Assembly: GCA_947469485.1 (NCBI GenBank) | Contig: CANIPU010000002.1 | Span: forward strand, 1-64,000 | Direction of reading: 5' to 3' | Length of the DNA: 64,000 bases | Source of the DNA: Chitinophagaceae bacterium | Lineage (GTDB): Bacteria; Bacteroidota; Bacteroidia; Chitinophagales; UBA10324 | Part shown: positions 8,647 to 18,230 of the stretch, piece after piece | How positions within the stretch are numbered: the stretch's first letter is position 1 | Layout of the letters: every line of letters starts with the position of its first letter | Notes under the pieces: model-generated | Seen by the model: the letters and a program-made list of their open reading frames with translations, nothing else | Told to the model about the DNA's origin: nothing | The model's database searches: none | Made by a program: the position numbers and the translations under genes

Positions 8647-11600
8647 ATGAATAAAGGTATTTTTTTATTTATTTCGTTTTTTTTGATAAAAAGTTCATCA
8701 GAATCTTTTGCTCAAACAATTACAAGTCCGGCTATAAGTCTGAGTTGGATTGATTCGACAAAACAAGTTGAATTACCAGATTTAAAGAAACACAATACTT
8801 TTTATTTCAGCGGAGCGCAATATGATTTATCAAGAACCGGGGTAATTCCGCTTTATACCACTTCAATAAAACTCCCGGGTAACTCATATCCTGATATAAA
8901 AGTTATAAATTCTGTTTATGAAAATATCGGAGATATTGACTTTGACGAATTCCCCAAAGATGTAAAAGCAACATACTACACCATCGGGTATGAAAAGGGT
9001 AAGCCAGTTGCCGATATTTATATTCCAACAGTTCGAAAAAATATTTTTAATGGAAATATTGAAAGATTAAAATCTTTTCAATTGGAATACACATTTCTTC
9101 CAAATTTTGAAGAAAAAGGACTAAATAACAAGGCAAAATCGTTCGCATCTAATTCAGTATTAGCAACAGGCAGCTGGTATAAAATCGGAGTAAATAAGGA
9201 TGGCGTTTATAAAATTGATAAATCTTTTCTTACATCACTAGGTGTAAATATCAATCAACTTAACCCCAAGCATCTTAAAATTTATTTTTCAGGGGCAGGA
9301 ATGTTACCGGAAAGTAACAGTGCTTCAAGAACTGATGATTTAAAAGAAATAGCATTAACAGTTGTTGGTGAAAGCGATGGGAAATTTGATGAAGGTGATT
9401 ACATCTTATTTTATGGTCAAAATCCAAATCGCTGGAATTTAGATACTACAACCAACCGATTCTATCATGTTCAACATTTATATTCTGACTACACTTATTA
9501 TTTTTTGACAATTGCTAATACAAATGGCAAAAGAATTTTAAGTGTTCCGAGTGAATCATTAACTCCAAATCAGACATTCAGTTATTTTGATGATTATGAA
9601 TATCATGAGGCGGATACTGCTAACTTGCTTTTAAGTGGTAGAGATTGGTATGGCGAATCTTTTAAATATTTATTATCTCAAAATTTTAATTTCAGTTTCC
9701 CTAACCATTTGATTGAGACACCGGCACAATTAAAAGCAGCGGTTTCTTCACATACAGTCACAGGTCAGGGTTCCCGGGATTTCTCATTCACCCTTAATGG
9801 CAATTCGTTAGGATCAATAACAATCCCGGAAACTTGCGGCGATTATACCTGTCCGGTTGCTGTAAGTAATTCACAGACTTTTTCATTTGTTCCTAATTCA
9901 GACCAACTAAATGTGAACATAACTTATAGCAGCAATGCAGATGATGCAAATGGGTGGTTAAATTATTTGGAGTTAAATGTTAAGCGCTCATTAATAATGA
10001 GTGGAGACCAAATGCCTTTCAGGGTTATTGCATCTGCAAATACAGGAAATATTTCAAAGTTTGATATTACTTCTTCCTCAGCTCTATCTGTTTGGGATGT
10101 TAGCAATCCATGGATTGCTAAATCAATTTCAGTAATTGACAATGGAAGTATAAAATCATTTGTTGCAAAGACTGATGAGTTGCATGAATATGTTGCTTTC
10201 AATGAGAATTCATTTTTGATTCCAACCAATAATGGAAAAATTAAAAATCAAAATCTTCATGCAACCCCAACAACTGATTATATAATAGTTACACCATCTG
10301 AACTGAAATCAAGCGCTGATGAATTGGCAGAATTTCATAGAACTAACAGCACATTAAAGGTTCGGGTTATAACAACGGAGCAGATTTATAATGAGTTTGG
10401 GGGAGGAATTGGCGATGTAAGTTCAATTCGTGATTTTATGAAAATGCTGTACGACCGAGCAAATGGTGATACCACCTTAATGCCAAAATATTTATTGCTT
10501 TTTGGTGATGGTTCCTTCGATTATAAAAATCGAGTGGCCAATAACACCAATCTTGTCCCCACTTTTGAAAGTTATGAGTCCCTAAGTCCAATTAGTTCCT
10601 TTAACTCCGATGATTTTTTTGGATTCCTTGATGATTCAGAAGGAGGAAACTTGTTGGCATCAAATATTAAAATGGATATTGCTGTTGGCCGTATTCCTGC
10701 GAAAAACGAATCAGAAGCAGCAGATGTAGTTAATAAAATAAAAGTCTACAAATCTCCTGGATCCCTTGGTCCATGGCAAAATGTAGTAACATTTTGTGCT
10801 GATGATGAAGATGGAAACACTCATATTAATGATGCTGATGCAATTGCCAATTATGTTTCATCAAACAATCCCCAATTCAATATTGATAAAATTTATTTAG
10901 ATGCATTTCAGCAAATTTCTACTCCCGGAGGAGCAAGATATCCTGATGTAAACACAGCAATAAATAACAGAATCTATTCTGGGACACTGATTTTTAATTA
11001 TATGGGACATGGAGGATATACCGGATTAGCACACGAAAGAATTTTAAGTAATACAGATTTTGATGGTTGGACAAATTTGTGCAAACTTCCATTATTCATA
11101 ACTGCAACTTGTGATTTCAGCAATTTCGATGATGCAGAAATTGTTTCAGCCGGTGAGCGATTATTATTAAATCCAAATGGCGGAGCAATAGGTTTAGTTA
11201 CAACAGTTCGACTTGTTTATTCTTATGCGAATTATGATTTGAATCTGAATTTTATGAAACAGATTTTTCGGGTAATTGATAATAAACCAATTTCTGTTGG
11301 CGAAGCATTGCGTATTGGTAAGAATAATGTAACCTCCGATGCTGTTAATAATAGAAAATTTACTTTGTTAGGCGACCCGGCTATTTCATTAATTAATTCA
11401 TCGAATCAGGTAATGACATCAACCATAAAATCTCATCCGGTGAATAGTATTCCGGATACTTTGAAAGCGTTGGAAAAAATTACTATAACGGGATTTATTG
11501 CTGATAAAAATGGAACCAAAATTTCTGACTATAACGGTATTGTATATCCAATCGTTTTTGACAAATCAGTTAATTTTCAAACTCTTCATAATGATCCGGG

Positions 11601-12525
11601 AAGTATTGTGAAGCCATTCCTTCTTCAGAAGAATGCTATTTTTAATGGAAAAGCCAGTGTTAAAAATGGGGAATTCAGTTTCACTTTTATTGTTCCAAAA
11701 GATATTTCATATCAGTTTGGCTTTGGAAAGTTAAGCTACTATGCACAAGACGGAACTTCGAGTGCAAATGGATATAAAAACGATGTTGTTGTAGGGGGTT
11801 CAGCAGACACATTTGATCTTGATAATAAAGGACCAAAAATTGATGTTTTCATGAACGACGAAAAGTTTGTTTTTGGTGGAATGACTGATGAAAATCCAAC
11901 ACTGTTTGTAAAACTAAAAGACGAAAGCGGTATTAATACTGTTGGAAATGGTATAGGCCATGATATTACAGGTGTAAAAGATGAGGATTCAAAAAACACT
12001 TTTCTTTTAAACGAGTTTTATGAAGCCAACCTCGACGATTATCAATCAGGAACAATTCAATATGCATTAAAGAATCTTTCTGAAGGACGACATAATATAA
12101 CGGTTAAAGCATGGGATGTTTATAATAATTCAAATGAAAGTTACACGGAATTTATCGTTGCATCATCAGCGCAAGCAGCACTTTCTCATGTGTTGAACTA
12201 TCCGAATCCTTTTACTACTCAAACAGAATTTATGTTTGAACACAACATGTCATCCGGAATTTTACAGGTTAAAATTGAAATATATTCTGTGAGTGGAAAA
12301 TTGGTGAAAACAATTTCTCAATCTATTGAAAATGGCAGCCGGGATGGCGATGCATGCTTAGGAGAAACAAATGCTGGTTCCTATCGTGTAAACGGAATAA
12401 TGTGGGATGGAACAGATGATTTTGGCGACCTAATTGGAAAAGGTGTTTATGTTTACCGCGTTAGCATAAAAAATGATGCTGGCTTAAAAGCCAATACCTT
12501 TGAAAAATTAGTGCTTTTAAAATAA
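8647..12525 (+). CDS. porU: Type IX secretion system sortase PorU
   Basis: A 1292-residue gingipain-like (peptidase C25) protein that matches PorU, the cell-surface sortase that removes T9SS C-terminal domains and links cargo to lipopolysaccharide. The ATG at 8647 starts a signal peptide (IFLFISFFLIKSSSESFAQ); an upstream in-frame TTG at 8551 has no signal and is rejected. The C25 domain holds the likely catalytic His788 in NYMGHGGYTG and Cys822 in ITATCDFS, a 34-residue spacing like that of gingipains. The C-terminus is an Ig-like/FlgD-like fold starting at LNYPNPF and ending in KGVYVYRVSIKN...FEKLVLLK. porV follows after 25 bases, which fits the known PorU-PorV attachment complex. Confidence 0.94.
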   Translation: MNKGIFLFISFFLIKSSSESFAQTITSPAISLSWIDSTKQVELPDLKKHNTFYFSGAQYDLSRTGVIPLYTTSIKLPGNSYPDIKVINSVYENIGDIDFDEFPKDVKATYYTIGYEKGKPVADIYIPTVRKNIFNGNIERLKSFQLEYTFLPNFEEKGLNNKAKSFASNSVLATGSWYKIGVNKDGVYKIDKSFLTSLGVNINQLNPKHLKIYFSGAGMLPESNSASRTDDLKEIALTVVGESDGKFDEGDYILFYGQNPNRWNLDTTTNRFYHVQHLYSDYTYYFLTIANTNGKRILSVPSESLTPNQTFSYFDDYEYHEADTANLLLSGRDWYGESFKYLLSQNFNFSFPNHLIETPAQLKAAVSSHTVTGQGSRDFSFTLNGNSLGSITIPETCGDYTCPVAVSNSQTFSFVPNSDQLNVNITYSSNADDANGWLNYLELNVKRSLIMSGDQMPFRVIASANTGNISKFDITSSSALSVWDVSNPWIAKSISVIDNGSIKSFVAKTDELHEYVAFNENSFLIPTNNGKIKNQNLHATPTTDYIIVTPSELKSSADELAEFHRTNSTLKVRVITTEQIYNEFGGGIGDVSSIRDFMKMLYDRANGDTTLMPKYLLLFGDGSFDYKNRVANNTNLVPTFESYESLSPISSFNSDDFFGFLDDSEGGNLLASNIKMDIAVGRIPAKNESEAADVVNKIKVYKSPGSLGPWQNVVTFCADDEDGNTHINDADAIANYVSSNNPQFNIDKIYLDAFQQISTPGGARYPDVNTAINNRIYSGTLIFNYMGHGGYTGLAHERILSNTDFDGWTNLCKLPLFITATCDFSNFDDAEIVSAGERLLLNPNGGAIGLVTTVRLVYSYANYDLNLNFMKQIFRVIDNKPISVGEALRIGKNNVTSDAVNNRKFTLLGDPAISLINSSNQVMTSTIKSHPVNSIPDTLKALEKITITGFIADKNGTKISDYNGIVYPIVFDKSVNFQTLHNDPGSIVKPFLLQKNAIFNGKASVKNGEFSFTFIVPKDISYQFGFGKLSYYAQDGTSSANGYKNDVVVGGSADTFDLDNKGPKIDVFMNDEKFVFGGMTDENPTLFVKLKDESGINTVGNGIGHDITGVKDEDSKNTFLLNEFYEANLDDYQSGTIQYALKNLSEGRHNITVKAWDVYNNSNESYTEFIVASSAQAALSHVLNYPNPFTTQTEFMFEHNMSSGILQVKIEIYSVSGKLVKTISQSIENGSRDGDACLGETNAGSYRVNGIMWDGTDDFGDLIGKGVYVYRVSIKNDAGLKANTFEKLVLLK

Positions 12526-12550
12526 CTTTGAACCCTTGGAAAACACCAAT

Positions 12551-13729
12551 ATGAATTTAAAATCATTAAAAAATTTGTTATTCGTTTCAATATGTGTGGC
12601 AAATTCAATTCCAGCTCTCGGACAGATATCAACTAATGAGCTTGATGGAAGAATAAATACAATTAATACTGCAGTACCGTTTCTTAGAATTGACCCCGAT
12701 GCAAGATCTGGAGCAATGGGCGATATTGGAATTGCAATTTCAGGCGATGCAAATGCAATTTATTGGAACACTGCAAAAATTCCTTTTTCAGAAAAGAACA
12801 CAGCCCTTTCCGTTACATATACTCCATGGTTAAAAGAATTAGTGAATGATATTTTCCTTGCTGATATATCGGCCTACAAAAAGCTTGACGAAAATCAAGG
12901 TATTACTACCTCGTTAAGGTATTTTTCTTTAGGGAGTATAACTTTTACAAATATTCAAGGACAGGTAATAGGTAATTTTAATCCAAGAGAATTTGCTTTT
13001 ACCGGGGGATATGCCAGAAAAATTGCTGAAAATTTTTCAACTGGTGTAAACTTATCTTATATCTATTCTAATTTGGCTGCAGGTCAAAGTGTAAGTGGTG
13101 TGCCAATTAAAGCCGGAACTGCCGCCGCCGCTGATATTTCGTTTTTTTATCACAAAGATGCCAAGTTTGGAAAGACTAAGGGCGATTACAACATTGGCTT
13201 AACTATTTCAAATATTGGAAATAAAATTACCTATACCCAGTCAGCTGAGAATAAGGATTTCATTCCTACAAACATGGGATTAGGTGCCGGAGTAAATTTT
13301 AAATTCGATGATTATAATTCGTTGATGTTTGCTGGAGAGGTAAATAAACTTTTGGTTCCAACTCCTGACAGTGCAGGTTTATTCAGAACCAAAAGTGTTC
13401 CATCAGGATTGCTTGGTTCTTTTTCTGATGCTCCAGGTGGAGGTAAAGAAGAATTTCATGAATTAATGTTTTCTGTTGGAAGTGAATATTGGTATAAAAA
13501 TCAATTTGCAGTTCGCGCTGGATATTTTAACGAGCATTCTACAAAAGGAAACAGAAAATATTTAACTGCAGGTGTAGGAATAAAATACAATGTATTTGGT
13601 TTGAATTTTTCTTATCTCATTCCAACCAGCAGTCAGAAAAATCCACTTGATAACACTCTTCGTTTCAGCCTGATGTTTGAATTTGATAAAACCAAAGCAC
13701 CTAAAACAGCCCCAACTACCACTGAATAA
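12551..13729 (+). CDS. porV: Type IX secretion system outer-membrane protein PorV (LptO)
   Basis: A 392-residue FadL-like barrel that shuttles cargo from the SprA/Sov translocon to PorU. After the signal peptide (SICVANSIPALGQ) comes the PorV signature VPFLRIDPDARSGAMGD followed by DANAIYWNTAKIPF, and later blocks ISNIGNKI and FAVRAGYFNEHS. A TTG at 12536 is also in frame, but ATG at 12551 gives a better signal peptide. It follows porU closely and is followed without any gap by ispF (TAA then ATG), so porU-porV-ispF are probably one transcript. Confidence 0.94.
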   Translation: MNLKSLKNLLFVSICVANSIPALGQISTNELDGRINTINTAVPFLRIDPDARSGAMGDIGIAISGDANAIYWNTAKIPFSEKNTALSVTYTPWLKELVNDIFLADISAYKKLDENQGITTSLRYFSLGSITFTNIQGQVIGNFNPREFAFTGGYARKIAENFSTGVNLSYIYSNLAAGQSVSGVPIKAGTAAAADISFFYHKDAKFGKTKGDYNIGLTISNIGNKITYTQSAENKDFIPTNMGLGAGVNFKFDDYNSLMFAGEVNKLLVPTPDSAGLFRTKSVPSGLLGSFSDAPGGGKEEFHELMFSVGSEYWYKNQFAVRAGYFNEHSTKGNRKYLTAGVGIKYNVFGLNFSYLIPTSSQKNPLDNTLRFSLMFEFDKTKAPKTAPTTTE

Positions 13730-14209
13730 ATGAATATCAGAGTTGGATATGGTTTTGATGTTCATCAATTAAAAAAAGGCCGGCCCTGTATTCTCGGGGG
13801 CGTTTTAATTCCAAGTAATACTGGTCCTGATGGTCATTCTGATGCAGATGTATTAATACATGCAATATGCGATGCTCTGTTGGGTGCAGCAAACCTTCGC
13901 GATATTGGTTTTCATTTCCCAAATACAGATGCCCGATTTAAAAATATTGATAGTAAAAAATTATTAGCTGAAGTTGTTAAACTATTAACAACAAAAAATT
14001 ACAGAATAGGAAATGTTGATGCTACTGTAGTTTTAGAAAGCCCGAAATTAAATCCACATATTCCAGCAATGCAAAAAGTGCTTTCTTCTGTTTTAAATAT
14101 TGAGGAAGATGCGGTTTCCATAAAAGCAACTACCAATGAACTGCTTGGCTATGTTGGTCGTGAAGAAGGTGTGAATGCTTCTGCAGTTGTGCTGATTTTC
14201 AAAGATTGA
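13730..14209 (+). CDS. ispF: 2-C-methyl-D-erythritol 2,4-cyclodiphosphate synthase IspF
   Basis: A 159-residue enzyme that closes CDP-methylerythritol 2-phosphate to the cyclodiphosphate with loss of CMP, in the MEP isoprenoid pathway. Zinc ligands D8 and H10 (GYGFDVHQL) and H42 in the DGHSDADVLIHAICDALLG block are visible, as is the C-terminal TTNELLGYVGREEGVNA. Length is typical. The start codon follows the porV stop directly, so it is likely cotranscribed with the T9SS genes although unrelated in function. Confidence 0.97.
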   Translation: MNIRVGYGFDVHQLKKGRPCILGGVLIPSNTGPDGHSDADVLIHAICDALLGAANLRDIGFHFPNTDARFKNIDSKKLLAEVVKLLTTKNYRIGNVDATVVLESPKLNPHIPAMQKVLSSVLNIEEDAVSIKATTNELLGYVGREEGVNASAVVLIFKD

Positions 14210-14263
14210 TTTTCATTAATTGTTGAAAATAATTCCTTGACTTTTCGATTCAGTCAATGCTGT

Positions 14264-14271
14264 TATTTTTG
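14264..14271 (+). promoter_or_regulatory. Bacteroidota -7 box TAnnTTTG for purE
   Basis: TATTTTTG located 20 bases before the purE ATG. A TTG at 14237-14239 could be the upstream element, though 24 bases apart is longer than the usual 18-20. Confidence 0.55.
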
Positions 14272-14291
14272 CCTTTCAAATAATTTATTTT

Positions 14292-14810
14292 ATGTCGAAT
14301 TTGAAAGTGGGAATTGTTATGGGTTCTGATTCAGACCTTGAGGTGATGAAGGAAGCCGCAGTGATTTTTGAATCATTTGGAGTTCCATATACAATTACAG
14401 TTATGTCAGCACACCGCACACCTGAGCGCGCTGCAGATTTTGCAGGCAATGCACATAAAAATGGCTATGGAATAATAATAGCCGGTGCAGGTGCAGCAGC
14501 CCATTTAGCCGGAGTAATGGCATCATTGACTCATTTGCCGGTTATCGGAGTACCTGTTTTATCAAAAAGTTTAGCCGGAATGGATTCGTTGTATTCAACT
14601 GTGCAAATGCCTCCTGGCATTCCAGTTGCAACTGTAGCAATCAATGGAGCTCAGAATGCAGGGTTACTTGCTGTTCAGATTTTGGCACTGAGTGATGTTA
14701 AACTTTCTGAAAAAATGATTGCTTACAAAAAAAAGTTGGGTGATACTGTAAATGCAAAAGCAGAGAAGCTGGAAAAAATCGGGTATAAAAAATATTTAGA
14801 AGAGAAATAG
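14292..14810 (+). CDS. purE: N5-carboxyaminoimidazole ribonucleotide mutase PurE
   Basis: A 172-residue class I PurE that moves the carboxyl group in N5-CAIR to give CAIR in purine synthesis. Conserved blocks are MGSDSDLEVM near residues 10-19, SAHRTPER near 40-47, the glycine-rich AGAGAAAHLAGV segment and the PPGIPVATVAIN segment. The length fits bacterial PurE. It has its own promoter box and ends four bases before the convergent phospholipase D family gene. PurK, its usual partner, is not in the window. Confidence 0.97.
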   Translation: MSNLKVGIVMGSDSDLEVMKEAAVIFESFGVPYTITVMSAHRTPERAADFAGNAHKNGYGIIIAGAGAAAHLAGVMASLTHLPVIGVPVLSKSLAGMDSLYSTVQMPPGIPVATVAINGAQNAGLLAVQILALSDVKLSEKMIAYKKKLGDTVNAKAEKLEKIGYKKYLEEK

Positions 14811-14813
14811 TTT

Positions 14814-15989
14814 CTAATCAATTCTGTTTTGTTTGCTTTTACTTTGAAAGAAAAATAAAAGCGAAAAATTTATTCGGACAAACTGATAGCTGAACCAAGT
14901 GCTCAGTAAATGCAGATAACTTTTATTTGAGTATTCACTCAAAGTAATTTCACGACAATCGTTTCGAATAATCTCATCCATTTCATTTTGAAATTTTTCT
15001 GCAAGTTCATTTGACTTCAAATCAATATTCATTTCAATACTGCTATAGTTGCTGAGGTTATTAATATTATAAGAACCTATCGTTAACCATTCTCCATCCA
15101 CTGCCATCACCTTTGCGTGAACCACTGAAGGATTGTATTCAAACAATCTGATTTTATTCCGAAGCATCCATCCGTATAAATATTCGGTAGCACCTTTTGC
15201 AAATGGAACATCGGCTTTTTCGCTTAGCACAATTTTAATTTCCACTCCGCGTTTGGTTGCTGATTTTATAACTTTTCTTAAGATAATTCCGGGCATGAAG
15301 TATGCTGCTGCCAAAACAATATTTTTCTGAGAAGATTTTATTGCTCTTGTGTAAGAATACCTGATTTGGTTTTTACCTCTTACCCAATCATTTTGCCGTA
15401 CGCTGGCTAAAACCTTAATTAAATTTTGCTCATGCGGAAATATATTTTCAGCGGAGTTAATTTTCAGCGGAAGAAATTTTTTCAACTCGAGTTTTTTACA
15501 AACTGAGGTAAGTTGCTTGCTTATAGTTCCGGTTAACAGAACTGCATAATCAAGCCAGGCAATTTCATTTTTTGAACCTCTGTACCGATTGGAAATATTA
15601 ATTCCGCCAACTAAAGAATGTTGCTCATCTATTACAATAACTTTATGATGCAATCTTCTACCAATCTGCAATTTAAATCCTTTTAAAAGTGGTTCGAATC
15701 TTCGGATATAAATTCCATCGACTTTTAATTCTTCAATGGTTTGCTTGTTTATTCCACCTGAACCATATGCATCAACTAAAATCGAAACAAAGACACCCCG
15801 CTTTGCTGCTTTTTTTAAATGATCAAGAATTTCCTGCCCTGTTTCATCCAAATCAAAAATGTAAACATGTATCAGAATTTCGTGTTGTGCTTTTTCAATC
15901 AGATTAATTAAGAAAGAAAAATATTCTTCACCACCATGTATTATCTGTGCATGGGACTGAATTGATTTTCTGGAAGCACGGTTTTTCAC
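14814..15989 (-). CDS. Phospholipase D family protein, cardiolipin synthase-like
   Basis: A 391-residue protein with two HxKxxxxD motifs: HHKVIVIDEQHSLVGG in the first half and HAKVMAVDGEWLTIGS in the second, each followed by the usual G-S/G-x-N-I/L. Two HKD domains in one chain without N-terminal membrane helices resemble ClsB-type cardiolipin synthases, which transfer a phosphatidyl group between phospholipids. The C-terminal 30 residues are basic and aromatic and may touch the membrane. A different phosphotransfer substrate is possible. The start is ATG at 15989, nine bases after the stop of the exonuclease gene, so the two are likely cotranscribed. Confidence 0.85.
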   Translation of the reverse strand: MKNRASRKSIQSHAQIIHGGEEYFSFLINLIEKAQHEILIHVYIFDLDETGQEILDHLKKAAKRGVFVSILVDAYGSGGINKQTIEELKVDGIYIRRFEPLLKGFKLQIGRRLHHKVIVIDEQHSLVGGINISNRYRGSKNEIAWLDYAVLLTGTISKQLTSVCKKLELKKFLPLKINSAENIFPHEQNLIKVLASVRQNDWVRGKNQIRYSYTRAIKSSQKNIVLAAAYFMPGIILRKVIKSATKRGVEIKIVLSEKADVPFAKGATEYLYGWMLRNKIRLFEYNPSVVHAKVMAVDGEWLTIGSYNINNLSNYSSIEMNIDLKSNELAEKFQNEMDEIIRNDCREITLSEYSNKSYLHLLSTWFSYQFVRINFSLLFFFQSKSKQNRID

Positions 15990-15998
15990 AATAAATTA

Positions 15999-16727
15999 TC
16001 AATCTGCAAAAGTGATTTCATTTTCAGAAAGCAATGGAAGATTCTTAAATCGTAGAATCATTTGAGCAACAGTAATAACATCTTTCCTGTTGTATTCAAT
16101 AATTCTGTTAAGTCCGTTTTCTTTCCAGTAAACCCTGCCAACATCTTTTCCGTCCATATCAGTTTTTGGGGAAGGTAATCCAAGCACTGCTGCCAGTAAT
16201 CTAAGAGATGTAAAATGTTTATAATCACCAAATCGCCAGAGTTGCATAGTATCAATCCAATTTACCTCATAAGGTTTTTTACCTCCTATATCCATTAGTG
16301 ATGGAATTTCGATTTGTAATGCCAGCATTCTTCTGCATAAATATGGAATATCAAATTCGCGAACATTGTGCCCGCAGAATAAATACTTATCTGATGAATA
16401 ATGTTTTTTTAACAATGCAGCAAATTCTTCAAGAATTATTCGTTCATCATCACCCGAAAAAGTTTTCAGCCGGAATTTCCAATTGCTTTTTTTATCCTTC
16501 CTGAAAAATATTCCTATGGTTATGCAAATAACTTTTCCAAACTCGGCATAAATAGCTGCGTGATTAAAATAGTGTTCGTCCGGAGTTTCTTTTTCATCCC
16601 TCAGTCTTGCAGATTTTATCTCCCATAAATCTTTCCATTCAGCATTTAATTTTTTAACAGAAGGAAATGCCGGAGCAGTTTCAATATCAATGCATAGCAG
16701 ATTTGATAGAAAAATATTATTAAGCAT
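15999..16727 (-). CDS. Predicted PolB-like 3'-5' exonuclease (DEDDy)
   Basis: A 242-residue stand-alone proofreading-type exonuclease of the DNA_pol_B_exo2 group. The four catalytic acidic positions are visible: LCIDIETAP near the N-terminus (D and E), GHNVREFDIPYLCRRML in the middle (D), and the C-terminal YNRKDVITVAQ with Tyr four residues before Asp, which defines the DEDDy subclass. It would degrade single-stranded 3' ends; the real substrate is unknown. It is followed after 9 bases by the phospholipase D family gene. Start is the ATG at 16727. Confidence 0.85.
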   Translation of the reverse strand: MLNNIFLSNLLCIDIETAPAFPSVKKLNAEWKDLWEIKSARLRDEKETPDEHYFNHAAIYAEFGKVICITIGIFFRKDKKSNWKFRLKTFSGDDERIILEEFAALLKKHYSSDKYLFCGHNVREFDIPYLCRRMLALQIEIPSLMDIGGKKPYEVNWIDTMQLWRFGDYKHFTSLRLLAAVLGLPSPKTDMDGKDVGRVYWKENGLNRIIEYNRKDVITVAQMILRFKNLPLLSENEITFAD

Positions 16728-16834
16728 TAATTCAATTCAGTTAATTGAATAAAAATAACAGAGAATTATTACCGAATGCTAAAATCGGATTGAAAAAGCA
16801 AAATTGTAAAATAACAGATTCTTTAAAAAAAGTT

Positions 16835-16996
16835 TTAGATGATATTCATAAAGCGAACACCAAAAGTGAATACAAATGGAAGGGCAGTCCAGAATAATGA
16901 AGGCATAAACATTAATAATGCAGCTGTTGCGGCAATTGATAATAAAAATCCTACTCCGTAAATAGCCTTTGATTTTTTATTTTCTGCTTCTCCCAT
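16835..16996 (-). CDS. Small membrane protein of 53 residues
   Basis: A short reading frame from ATG at 16996 to TAA at 16835 that I translated by hand. The product begins with a charged stretch (MGEAENKKSKA) followed by a hydrophobic region with two probable membrane segments, VGFLLSIAATAALLMFM and FWTALPFVFTFGV, joined by a short turn with Pro. The bias of codons and the N-in charge pattern look like a genuine protein rather than chance. A box with one mismatch to TAnnTTTG (TATGTTAG) lies upstream. I do not recognise a family. It stands alone between the exonuclease gene and the divergent VWA gene. Confidence 0.55.
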   Translation of the reverse strand: MGEAENKKSKAIYGVGFLLSIAATAALLMFMPSLFWTALPFVFTFGVRFMNII

Positions 16997-17134
16997 TGTT
17001 TTAATTTTTTTGCGAGCGCTAACATAAATCCAAACAAGGAGTTATGCAAATATTCAGGCTTTTGATGAATAATACGCTTGAAAATGAACTATGCATTGAC
17101 TTGGATGTTAAGTTAGCAATCCGTTGAATCACCA

Positions 17135-18229
17135 ATGAACATCCGCTTCACAAAATTTCTGAAAAACGAAAACGGAGGAACTCCTTTTGAGCGCCTGCTG
17201 AATTTGTTTTTACAAATGCTCACCTACACAAAAGGCGATGCATCGGAAGCGTTGGATTGGCTGAACGAACTCGACCGCGAACACGGAATCACCAACGAAG
17301 AATACGGCATGGGCGATTTCATCGAAGACCTGAAAAGGAAAGGTTACCTGAAAGAAAATCCGGTGAACGGCAATTTTGATATCACCGGAAAAAGCACACA
17401 AGTCATTCGCAAAAAAGCACTCGAAGAAATTTTCGGCAAGCTGCGCAAGGCAGGAGCCGGTCAGCACAAAACTTTTCACAGCGGCACGGGCGACGAACTC
17501 ACTTCCGATTCAAGAGCTTATCAATTCGGCGATTCAATTGATACAATCAATCTCACTTCTTCCATTCACAATGCTCAAGTCAATCATGGCATTGATGAAT
17601 TCAATTTAACAGAAGATGATTTGGTAATAACCGAGCGCGAACACAAAACACAAACGAGCACCGTGCTCATGATTGATATTTCGCACAGCATGATTTTATA
17701 TGGCGAAGACCGAATTACTCCAGCAAAAAAAGTGGCGATGGCTTTCAGCGAATTAATCATGACCCGCTATCCGAAAGACACATTGGATGTTTTGGTTTTT
17801 GGTGATGATGCCTATCCCATTGAAGTAAAAGATTTACCATTCTTACAAGTCGGTCCGTTTCATACAAATACTGTTGCAGGTTTAGAACTTGCAATGGAAA
17901 TGCTGCGCAAACGCAAAGCCATCAACAAACAGATTTTTATGATAACCGATGGAAAACCATCGTGCTTAAAACAAGGCGACCGCTATTACAAAAACAGTTT
18001 CGGGTTAGACCGCATCATTGTGAACAAGTGTTACAATCTCTCAGCGCAGTGCAAGCGATTGAAAATACCCATCACCACATTCATGATTGCGAGTGATAAT
18101 TATTTACAGGAATTCGTTCGCGAGTTCACCGAAATAAATAATGGTCGTGCTTTCTATTGCGCGCCTGATGACTTGGGAGAAATAATGTTTGTTGATTACG
18201 AAAAAAACAGAAAGAAGAACATACGATAG
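17135..18229 (+). CDS. VWA-domain protein paired with the downstream AAA+ ATPase
   Basis: A 364-residue cytoplasmic protein with a C-terminal von Willebrand factor A domain. The metal-site motif DxSxS is intact (MIDISHSM) and later MITDGKPSC supplies the second acidic part. The N-terminal 150 residues are helical and charged (for example RLLNLFLQML and MGDFIEDLKRKG). One base separates it from the ATPase gene at 18231, so the pair is translated together. VWA proteins joined to MoxR/chelatase-type AAA+ proteins generally act as substrate adaptors for chaperone-like remodelling, often metal insertion or complex assembly; the target here is unknown. GC-rich codons set the pair apart from the AT-rich flanks. 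Confidence 0.85.
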   Translation: MNIRFTKFLKNENGGTPFERLLNLFLQMLTYTKGDASEALDWLNELDREHGITNEEYGMGDFIEDLKRKGYLKENPVNGNFDITGKSTQVIRKKALEEIFGKLRKAGAGQHKTFHSGTGDELTSDSRAYQFGDSIDTINLTSSIHNAQVNHGIDEFNLTEDDLVITEREHKTQTSTVLMIDISHSMILYGEDRITPAKKVAMAFSELIMTRYPKDTLDVLVFGDDAYPIEVKDLPFLQVGPFHTNTVAGLELAMEMLRKRKAINKQIFMITDGKPSCLKQGDRYYKNSFGLDRIIVNKCYNLSAQCKRLKIPITTFMIASDNYLQEFVREFTEINNGRAFYCAPDDLGEIMFVDYEKNRKKNIR

Positions 18230-18230
18230 C

